Below, piece after piece: positions 12,434 through 22,099 of a stretch of DNA of 64,000 nt (position 1 is its first letter; each line of letters begins with the position of its first letter). The position numbers were made by a program, and so were the translations under genes. The stretch covers positions 186,001-250,000 of the forward strand of contig SSNU01000055.1 of assembly GCA_012064415.1 (NCBI GenBank), in the 5' to 3' direction. Under the pieces are notes generated by a model. That model ran no database searches and was not told where the DNA came from. It saw only the letters and a program-made list of their open reading frames with translations. Source of the stretch: Gyrodactylus bullatarudis (taxonomy: Eukaryota > Platyhelminthes > Monogenea > Gyrodactylidea > Gyrodactylidae).

Positions 12434-14745
12434 ATGTGGTCGAGCTATAACAATTTTAGTCATAGTCTCTTAAGGAAGCCCTATCAATCGACTAGACTGA
12501 GAAAGCGTTCAATATCAATGGAAGATATCAAGAGTAAAGTGCTGCTAAGAGATGGCGGGAGGAAATTGACAGCTTCTGCTGTGATAGATGCTTCAGACAA
12601 CTTGTCAGTATTTGAATCTGACGATTCGAGTCCTGCGGAACCTGAAGAGTATCCTGGGGATTATGTTTCACATAAAAATGTTGATTATACTCAAATTGTA
12701 ACATTGAATGTGTGCGGAAAAAAGTTTCTCATTTCAAGGGGGAAACTGGAGAAATTTCCACAGACACTGTTGGGAAATCCGAGAAGTTTACGAAAGCTTT
12801 ATAATTCCAAGGCTAGGGAATATTTCATTGAGGCGAATCCACAGAATTTTCCAGTTATCTTGGGATTTTACCTGTCTGGAAGCCTCCACTATCCGCGTAG
12901 TCAATGCCCAATGGAATTTTTGAACTTTATCAAATCTTTCGGCCTGGAATCGGACAATATCGGAGAGTGCTGTCTAGACGACTTTGAGGATGCTTACTCC
13001 TTCTGTCTGGAACGCGAGAATAGCCAAAAGAATTTAGATATACGCGAAATAAACTTGGAGACTGAAGAAATGGTAGAGGAAATTTTAGAGAGCCGGTGTA
13101 CATCCCAAGTACAAATTTGCCTGCTCAAGAAACACATCCTCAAAGAGGAAGGATGCCTAGGCTGGAATACAAACTTTCCGGAGGAGGAAATGAAAACAAC
13201 AAAATTTCAATTATGGCGCCAGCAACTCTGGCGGGCCTTTGAAAATCCCAATAATACTTATCTATCTGTTGTCGTTTACTATGTGACAGCCTTCTTTATT
13301 GCCTTATCAGTCTTGGCCAATATCATTGAGACGTTGGAGTGCAAAGTTGTTAATGACATTATCATCAGTTATGGCGAGTGCTATGCATCGATTTTCAGTT
13401 GTGTAGATTCCTGTTGCGTTATCATTTTTACCCTGGAATATTTTGCGAGACTTGTCGCAGCCCCAGATAGACTGGAGTTCTTCAAATCCTACATGAGCCT
13501 CATAGACATTTTGGCGATAATGCCATTTTACTTTGGACTACTCATAAGTGATAATAAAGTAAGGTTTGAATTTGACCTTCATTTCATTTTACTTTCCAGA
13601 ATGTTTCAGGGGCGTTTGTTACACTTCGGGTGTTCAGGGTAGTGAGAATATTCAAGCTGTCTCGTCATAGTCAAGGCCTTCGTGTCCTCGGCTACACCCT
13701 AAAAGCTTGTGCTTCTGAGCTCGGTTTCCTCCTATTCAGCCTTACAATGGCTATTATAATCTTTGGGACGATCATGTACTATATGGAGAAGATTTCATCA
13801 AAATCCCAATTCACAAGCATTCCAACGTCTTTTTGGTATACCATAGTAACTATGACAACTCTAGGGTGAGTTTTTGCCTTACAGAGAGTTCAATACTCGA
13901 TTTAGAACTTTTAAGTTATTCAAACTATTAATTATTTGAGATCGCACCAATAGAGCTCTGCATGACCCCTGTTCGATCTTGATCAAATTTTCGTTATACA
14001 CTTAAACCTCAAGAGTTGATCGGATCATAATGAAGTCTTCATTTGTTAAAGATCTTTAAATCTTAAAAATATTGAACTCAAAATCGTATTATCTGGTCAT
14101 TTTTATTTACGATGAATTAATGATTTAATATTTACATAGATCTCGTTCAAAGACATTTTGAGTTCGAAGCACTAAAACCATGTTTTACCCAATAATGAGT
14201 GGAGCTTATACTTTCCAATGAATCATTCACTCTAATGTTTTCCATAATTGAAATCAACCGCACTGACTGATATCATGTGGCTGAAAAAAATAGGAATGAG
14301 ATACTTTTTTTCAGATACCCCCTTGTGATAGGAATGCAATTCAATTTGATGGATTTTAAGGGAATTATTTTTTTCCAGATATGGCGACATAGTACCAACA
14401 ACTGTATTCGGTCGAATTGTTGGAAGTATCTGTAGTCTTTGTGGAGTCCTCGTGATAGCTCTCCCAGTGCCTTTTATAGTATCAAATTTCTCACGTATCT
14501 ACCAGCATTCCCAAAAGATGGAGAAGAAGCAGGCAAAAGTAATTAATGCAGATGATTTCTCTTGTTTAAATACATATTGTACTCTTTTCATTTAACAGAG
14601 GAACAGATATTTACGAATCAAAATTGAAAAACTTCTTCAATTGTTGAATAATTCTGGGGGAGTTGCTGCAGATATTGAGGTTATTCTTGCCAAAAATCGA
14701 AAGATGAATGTCAACCGAATACCGAATAGGAAGAAAGGTACTTGA
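12434..14745 (+). CDS. Shal/Kv4-type voltage-gated potassium channel
   Basis: Four exons (12434-13558, 13600-13865, 14379-14538, 14599-14745) give 565 residues. The T1 domain (about 86-190) carries the non-Shaker zinc motif HX5CX20CC: His152, Cys158, Cys179, Cys180. S1 lies at about 275-300 and S2-S3 at about 320-371. S4 has Arg or Lys every third residue ([14 protein letters not shown], about 384-397). The filter TTLGYGD (about 460-467) is split by an intron within the Gly codon. S6 holds the PVP hinge ([15 protein letters not shown]). The S4-S5 stretch [19 protein letters not shown] and NFSRIYHQ are Shal signatures, so an A-type current is expected. Two oddities: the N-terminus lacks the hydrophobic KChIP-binding start typical of Kv4 and has a basic, acidic-patched 85-residue extension; and the tail after S6 is short (about 65 residues). 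An AATAAA-type signal follows at about 14813. Confidence 0.92.
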
Positions 14746-14876
14746 CAAGTGACAATATCTGAAACTCTGACACCTGAATTGTTATAAACTACAATTGATA
14801 AAGTTTTCATGGAATAAAAAAATTTAATTTCATAATAAAAATTTGGCGCAACATCTTTTGGACATGTGTGAAAGAG

Positions 14877-17800
14877 TTAGATATAGGAAAACCATGAGAA
14901 AATATTGTAAATACAGCTTTTCATGCCTTCATAGTCGGTAAACACAAGAATTAGCTTGAAAAAGGATTTGATTAGTTTCTTAGAAACATGGTCTAGCTTT
15001 ACAAGGGCATAACATGAAACGTGGACATTTTGAACTATAAGAGAACCATCCTCAGTCAAAGGGGCATGAAATCCGTTTGCCAAGGTTCGTTCGATACTGA
15101 AAATGACTCCAGTTCGATTTGAAAATAGACGGAGTCTATCACCGACCTGCAATTCCTTGAAGAATACCTCTTTCCCGTTGGAAAATATCAAATGTTCTGG
15201 AGTAGCAGTGAGTTGGTGTTTATCATATGGAAATCCCACATCATAAAAGTGTACTGTTATCATGAGACTCAATCTGGCTTTTGGGTCTCTATGGAAGAAT
15301 CCAATTATTTTAGTCTCAATTAATTGGTTGCTATCTGACAGGGTCAAGACTGCCTGATTAAGTTCTAAACTCTCTATTGGGACATTGTAAACGGAGTTGT
15401 TCTTTCTAACTTTGATCAGAGCACCATTTGGGAAGCAGCCATACTGGAAGAGATCGTACTTGTTCTTATTATCTAAAAGAAAAAAGACTTAATCATTCGA
15501 GAAGAAATAATGAACTCATTTGAATAAACGCCCCAAGGGTCATTGAACGATTCATCCCTTGCTCAAGTCTATCATTACGAAATTTGAAAGTTTAATTTTA
15601 TCAACAGAGTGAATAAATATATATTTCAAAGGGTAGAAAGTAAAAAACCTCAAACTAATAATGCGTTTCTAATTTTATAAACTCGGATGTGTTATCGTTA
15701 ATCTTGATATTCTTAGGATTCCTTGGCAATTTGGTTAAACTTATTACTTTTTAAATTTTGCAATTTGATTTTGAGTAATATTCCAAAGAAATGGACGAAC
15801 AATCAGAGCGCTTTATTAATCTTTTAAAAGAATTTGTCTAGGAATTTTCAAAAAGCACGATAACCAAACTGAAAACATACAGTGTATATCAGTTGAATTA
15901 TATTTAAGGATTAAGTATTAATGAAAATTTTGGTAAAAAATCGTTCAAGATTCAATTAGTTATAATTTATAATTTTAATCATGCTAGGAGTAGGATTTTA
16001 AAACCGAGTAACAAGATTCCCGGGATTCAAGAGACTATCAGATAATCTTGAAACCGACTAACAAGTTTAACTGACTTTTGGATAAGCTTTTCCCTAGTAC
16101 CAAGACTAACGGTAACAGATTTAGATTAACTATAACGTTGTTCGCTTGCTACCTGACTATGTTGCCTTCTGGCTTGTATTGGTCTAACTGTAGAAAAAGA
16201 ATGGGAGAGAGGTGTAGTATTTCTTAAAAAAAAAAAAATTATAAAAATTACAGTGATTGTTATAGTAATCAGAATTATTAGATTAATAACTCTGATAGTA
16301 TAATTCATTACTTAAAAGAAAATTGAAATTAAGATTAGAATAAAAATCATTTAGATTACCCTGATAAAAATAGTTTGGACTCACATAATATTTCGAACAC
16401 ATGTCGTATTCTTCTTCTGGCGTGAGATTTTTCAAAAAACTTGAGATACTTAAACCTTGTGTGTCTAATCAAAACATTAAACCAATCAGATTTCTTCTCA
16501 ACTTTAATCAATCAATTCTAACCAACGATTTCCAATATTTATATCCAACATAGTCAGGTAGCAAGCGAACAACGTTATAGTCAATCTATGCTGAACAGCT
16601 CCCTGATGAAATACTTAATTTTTTTTATTCATTATTCTGAATCAAATCAAATACTTACAAATACCAACCGAACAATGAACAGTGTAATCGGGACGAACAG
16701 TACACCAATCAAAGCCAGCAAGATTAAATGCAATCTGGGCAAGACCTCCAGACATTTCTTTGGATTTCACTTCGTTTCTATTATCAACCAGAATCATGTC
16801 AAGTGCGCGACCGGATTTGTGAAAATCCTTGTCGAAGAATGTTGCTCGTTCCCGTAACATCATCATTTCAAACATGGTCTGCTCTCGGAATGGACGACGT
16901 TCAATAATCTTTTTATCCAACTGCTTCACAAGTCGATGCCAGGATTCCAGAACTTCGACACGACGACTCTAAACAAGGAACATGAGTCAATTCAGTAGTA
17001 CTCACATGAATAGATTCCGATTTGTTCCAGGGTATTGGGGTCCAACCTTTGGTAACAACCAGATCGATTCTATTGTCTGAGTATTTTTCTGTCAAGTATA
17101 CAGCAAGTCGTTTCAGGCTCTTTTTAAGGTTCTAAAATTTTTGAATATTCTCTAATGAAATGGTGAGGTTTTTACATATTGAGTTTAACGAGAAACTTAG
17201 CGTCAAGCTGTTGACCAGAAAGATATTACAATAGTACAATATTTGATTAAATTCAAAAGAGAATTGAATAAAAAATCAATTTTTCACACCACTATTTAAA
17301 AAAGTTTATTCTTCCACAACGCAATGAAAATGTGTGAAATTCAACCTACATGTTATTTTAAAACTTCACCCAGAAGGTGCCAGAAATAAATTTTTCCTAT
17401 TTAGACTGCTAAGTAGATGTCTACATCAGCGATTTTAACCAATTCCGATTATAAAATTAAACTATGCTTTCACATGTTCAAATCTTGAAAGCCCTATTTG
17501 TTCGTCCCCGTGTACGAGCTTACACGGATTCATCCTGTCATTAAAATTAATAAGAACAGTTTTGATAACTCTGGATTACGTTTATAGTCTGCAATAAAAC
17601 TCTTGTGGGTCTAAGGCCTACGGGTGTTATTGTTAAATTTGTTTTTATTTAAATTAAAATTTTTACGTACCACTATGAAACTTTTATAATTCAAAACCTG
17701 TTTATTTGATTTTAAATCTCGAAATTTAAACCTTCAAATCTGTTTTTCAATACATTTTTTATATGTTTCATGAAAATAAACACTGACTTTGTATTCAAAA

Positions 17801-19356
17801 CATACATTGGATTTATTTGCTTGGTCTAAAACCGTAATAAATCAAGAATTTCCTTCGTATATAGTCCTGGTTTTGGAAATAACCATTTGAAAATTGGTAA
17901 CAAAAACAAAATGGAAATGGTTGAAGAAAGTGTGAAACAAAAGAAAATCCCCTAATAACTTTACATATCCAAATGACTCAGAGGTAAAAAAGGGAAAGAC
18001 GAGTCTAGGTATCCATAAAATAATTTCAGAATTCAAGTACTCTTCTTCCCCTCTCAAACAGTTTAAAGTTAATTTTATTACCTCTACAGATACATTTTAC
18101 ACGATTCTCCATTGATTAACACGTAGTCAATATTATAATATATGCACATATTGTATTTATTATGAAAACAATATGTACCATGAAACCATGACCAAGACAA
18201 CAACAGACTTGATGCCCATCATAATAATTTTTCTTCCACTCAGTTTTATTTGATTGAAAGAAACCTATCGAATTTCATTTTTACACTTGGGATAGATTAC
18301 CCCCCCCTCCCCCTAGTACTGCTAGGGTACTTCTCTCTATGAAAGTTCACACTATTGTAGAGTTGGTATAAATCAAGACCATATTGTTTTAATAATAATT
18401 GTGGGCGATAAAAAAATTGAAATTTGAAAAACATGTCTGAAACCAATTCATGTTGTGTTGCTACAACAATGATGAATATTTTCTTGCCTTATTATTCCTA
18501 ATCTTTAGTAGTTGAATTTTTCTAATGTAACAACTAGGGCCTAAAAATGTCTTTTTTCTAAGAGACTCTTTCATGCAAGGATTTAGAATTTCCTCAAATA
18601 ACTAATTTTTCTTGATCTGGATCAAAGTTTTAAAGTCTTTGATCGGTCTATTTTCATCTTAATTTTTTGGTCATAAATCTAAAGGCTTGAAATTGATTGA
18701 AAATTTTGAGCAAAGATTACGAAAACTAATAAAAATATTGATTGCGAGTTAGTACGGGATCCATAGGTTTATGAATAACATATTCCTCTGCATCAAGAAT
18801 TTTGATTAGGGCTGGTTTGAATTTCATATCATTTTAATTCATAATTTTTTAAACAAATTATGGTTTGAATACTCATGAGTAGAAGTTTAATTTTTAATTA
18901 AAAATATAAAGTATTATTTTAAGACATTGAGTTGAAAATGATTGTTTTTTGTCCTTAAATATTCATCTTTAAGTTATATTTTTTGTGGCTCTAGTAATAA
19001 CAGAATAGAAGCTCTGCAATTGATTTTTTATAAAAAGACATCAAATCAAACATGTAGAACAGATGAAAAGAACTCACTATTGTCATGAATCGATAATTTT
19101 TCTTTACAAACTTGACATCATTATCTGGATAGTAGACCAATCTGGCCTTGTAGTCCTCAGGACTTCCCGAAACAAAGTCCAACGGGGATATCATCCCGCT
19201 CGCTCTGGGATCATCTTCATTCAATTCTGGCTGATATTCACCTCTAGCAAAACGATGAGCGACACCCCTCTTCTCACTGGTATTAATCTGCATAAGTAGC
19301 TTTGAGCAACAGTTTACTGACACAAGAAATAGTACTAAAATTTCAAGTTCCTTCAT
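14877..19356 (-). CDS. hh: Hedgehog morphogen precursor (signalling + Hint domains)
   Basis: Exons read on the minus strand: 19356-19078, 17131-17006, 16968-16659, an optional 16464-16360, and 15472-14877. All junctions keep frame, giving 436 residues without the 35-residue optional exon and 471 with it. Residues 1-16 form a signal peptide ending near VNCC, a possible palmitoylation site, although CGPG is absent. RASG, YRFM, KGW and GFDW align with the Hedge domain. The zinc ligands are intact: H185 and D192 (FHKSGRALD) and H233 (YTVHCSV). Gly-Cys-Phe (Cys251 in the short form) starts the Hint module, with TPEHL supplying the catalytic TxxH and a final SCYA block before a short sterol-region-like tail. 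Differences from typical Hh are a helical insertion of about 45 residues before the zinc site, loss of the usual acidic calcium residues, and no Glu at the peptidase-like position. Confidence 0.93.
16122..16588. repeat. hh: 43-bp inverted repeats bracketing a hedgehog exon (MITE-like)
   Basis: The left arm (16122-16164) is the reverse complement of the right arm (16546-16588) with one mismatch over 43 bp. The pair encloses 381 bp that contain the candidate hedgehog exon. No convincing target-site duplication is visible. About 19 bp of the arm (from AGATTGACTATAACG) recur near 60625-60643. That supports a dispersed element, but a locus-specific inverted repeat remains possible. Confidence 0.8.
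16360..16464 (-). CDS. hh: Candidate phase-symmetric cassette exon of hedgehog
   Basis: The sequence reads acceptor TTTTGATTAG, 105 open nucleotides, then donor GTAATC. The upstream exon ends with one base of a codon. This exon supplies the remaining two, stays open for 35 codons (including LKNLTPEEEYDMCSKYY), and leaves one base that the next exon completes. It can therefore be included or skipped without breaking frame. The encoded acidic/aromatic linker falls between the zinc-site His (H233) and the Gly-Cys-Phe autocleavage site. An internal second donor (GTGAGT after Tyr-Tyr, at 16383-16378) is out of phase with the last exon. Inclusion is predicted, not observed. Confidence 0.6.
17132..19077 (-). 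other. hh: Intron 1 of hedgehog
   Basis: 1.95 kb, with donor GTGAGT (19077-19072) and acceptor TTTTAG (17132). A short open segment at 17174-17207 has an AG and a GT but breaks phase, so I do not call it an exon. A C-rich run is at 18301-18314. Confidence 0.6.
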
Positions 19357-20269
19357 TGATGTCGAGAATCTATATATTGCATCAAGTTATAATTTACAAA
19401 CGTCTAGTCATTATCATTTATATCAAGTGAGTGATGAATGAATAGGCATAGGTAGGGAATAGGTTTCCTCTATTCTGTGTATAGCATATATAAAACTATA
19501 TGGGAGAATACTACAAGTAATAGCACACAACTCGATGTTCGATTGGCTAGAATAACTTGTTTGTTCTCTTTCCCATAGAGAGTAGTGAATTTAGTAAAAA
19601 GAAGAAATCAACCTACATGGATGAAATTCTAATTTGAAGCGTTTCAGTTTTATTACATTTAGGGTCAAACTATTTTTTGGGGGGATGTCTGGCACATGTG
19701 TTGACATTCAGGTGACAGGTATTATGAATCATTTTGATATCCATAAATTGAAGAATCTACAGCGAATTCTGGCAGGCATAGACACGTTTTGTCTTTATTG
19801 AGACTCCTCAGTAGACCATAGCTGAGTATAAAACCAGGTTCTTGAGCATTAAAAGTACAACACTCAGATGGGCTAGTCTATAGAACATTTCCCCCTCTTG
19901 TTTTTCAGTAATTTTTCTGAAAGACAAAGAGACTAAGGCCGTTTTAACATCGATGAAATGAAAACGAATCCCTCAACTAGATTCAAAGTAAACTTAGAGA
20001 GAAATAAGAGGGGGCAACTGTTCTCTAATTTAACCCTCAGATGTTTCTTTACTAGTTCATAAATTAGTTACAGGCTGAGGCAAGATGTGTGAATGATTGA
20101 TTGGTTTTTCAGAGTTTTTATCAGTCACAAAAAAATAAAAGAAACAGATCAATGAATTACGCCAAAAATGGAAAATTAATTATTCCCTATGTTAGAAAAT
20201 GCATTTAAGAATTCAAACAAGTCTATTTCATGAAATTCGAATCTAAGTAGTCTAAGTAAGAGGAGAATT
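19357..20269. other. Intergenic, shared upstream region of hedgehog and bestrophin
   Basis: 913 bp between divergent start codons. It contains one copy of a dispersed repeat (19870-19977); otherwise no feature is recognised. Confidence 0.5.
19870..19977 (-). repeat. Dispersed ~108-bp repeat, copy 1
   Basis: This stretch is a near copy of the reverse complement of 29910-30023. Shared landmarks are TCTTTGTCTTTCAGAAAAA, CATTTCATCGATGTTAAAA and TGTTCTATAGACTAGCCC. The two copies differ by small indels and scattered substitutions. The element class is unknown. Confidence 0.8.
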
Positions 20270-22054
20270 ATGAAGTCAATTTTGAAGACCATTGAGTATT
20301 ATACTGTTATGATGTGGAACTTTGTAATGCACCAGCATTATTTCTACTCAGAGATCCTTATAAGCTATTCAAAGTCGATCTGGGAGAATCTCTGGGTTGA
20401 TATTGGTGCCTTCTACTTTTGTTACGTCTTCATCAGTATCATCTACATATTCTTTATTCCGTTGAACGTGAAGATTAAAGAGAATTATGACACCTTCACA
20501 GACTACCTGGCAATGCTCTCACGGGCTTCTCCGATAGAATTTATGATTGCCATATTCATTGATGCCATAATGGACCGATGGCAGTTGATTTACACCGATC
20601 TCCCAAATCTCGGGACAATAGGGAATGTTTTGGCGGGAAACTTTCCGTTCCTACGTAACGAGAATGATGAAATTCTCATGTACTGCTTTAAGAAAAGGAT
20701 CCTACGCTACATATCGATGAGTTGGATTTTTGCCTTTATCAATTACTCTGATTCGATAAGGGAACGCTTTCGTCCCACAGACCATGAAGGAGAGAGAATA
20801 AAATTCGAAAAAATGTTTGATGTTATCAACGAGGATAAAGTTCTCAAGAGAACATTTGGAAAGTTATTTATCAAAGAAGATATTGATGTTTTTGTTGAGA
20901 GATATAAAAAACAGATTGGTAAGTTTTCTTTTATAATCTCACAACTAAAAACGAGTAGAATTTTTCTTGCATTCAAATTGAAAATTAATGAAATACGAAT
21001 GTCCCGAGAGCACTAAATAATGGTGATCGCCCTCTTTATTCAAAGTTCAAATTATGAAATCATTTATTCAAAAAATGCCCATTTTTTAATTCTTTCCTTT
21101 AAATGCTAATAAAGAGAACCGTTTAATCCAGATTCCAGAAAAATCTTTATTGTTTTCGAATTATTTATGAAGAAATTAATTGAAAATTTCCAACTTTATA
21201 TTAGTTAGCGTTATTTTAATCAGTTATCAAAATAGAATAAAAACTGTTTATTTTTCAAACCTAGATACTCACGGTGAGAGTAAACTGACCCCGGAATACT
21301 GGCTTCCGTTGGTCTGGGCGAATCAGTTGATTTTTTTCTGCTCAGACGAAAGATACTTGTCCTCGAAGAAGGCTCGGGAAGCATTATGTGATTCAATCGA
21401 GGATTTGAGAAATTCCCTAGCAAATATTGAAAAATACAAACAGTTTGGCATCCCCTTAGGTTATAGTCAGGTATGTCGTGAATGATTTCTTTATTATTTA
21501 TATATTCTTTATTATTATTTTTACCTTGTTACTTGTTAGTGAATTTATGATAATAAATTTTTTTACAGGCTATAATTGTGATTGTCATTGTACATTTGGT
21601 AACAGAAGTCTTTCAAAAGAGAATTGTTGCTGAAACATTGGATATGAAAACTATATTCAGTCTATGGCTGCCAATAAAGTCTCTATTTGAATTGATGATT
21701 TACTTTGTATGGTTTCGGTTGAGTGTCGCTCTTGAGGATCCCCTGAGGAATAGTACAGTTTATATACCATTTGACAAGGTTATCGATTACAACATTATCC
21801 ACATGACATATTTGGCCCTGTGCAACTCTCATGCATCGGGTAAGCCTTTCTGATGTAAAAATGCATTTTTCTTAAAATAATCTTTCTCACTAGGTCAAAG
21901 GGACTTTGAAAGTTATTGCTACAACAACTTTATGGAGGCCAAATCGAACATGATCGACGTCAAGAATTCAGATATCAACCAGATGATTTGGATCACATCC
22001 ACAAATGATGAAGAACGAATCAGGGATGTGAAAAAAGAACTGTTATCATTATAA
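20270..22054 (+). CDS. Divergent bestrophin-family anion channel
   Basis: Four exons (20270-20918, 21265-21470, 21569-21839, 21894-22054) join in phase to give 428 residues. Bestrophins are pentameric chloride/bicarbonate channels, usually opened by calcium. Family landmarks in order: a first hydrophobic helix with an IP motif, SPIEFMIAIFIDAIMDRWQ (compare the FVLGFYVTLVVTRWW neck helix), LRYISMSW, YWLPLVWANQLI (compare KYWVPFVWFCNLL), FGIPLGYSQ (compare ISIPLVYTQ), and a last membrane pair. The acidic segment that forms the calcium clasp in typical bestrophins (NPFGEDDDDFE) is replaced by DPLRNSTVYIPFDKVID, so calcium control may be lost. The C-terminal tail is short. The ATG at 20270 fits the family start. 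Lineage-specific paralogy is likely. Confidence 0.82.
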
Positions 22055-22099
22055 GTGAGAACCAAGATACAGAGAGACATTTTATAAAAGGAACATCAT

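Noticed and set aside
17174..17207. A 32-nt AG-to-GT open segment in hedgehog intron 1 (reads LDAKFLVKLN)
   Set aside because: It breaks the reading phase with the next exon. Joining exon 1 directly to the exon at 17131 keeps phase and aligns better with Hedgehog.
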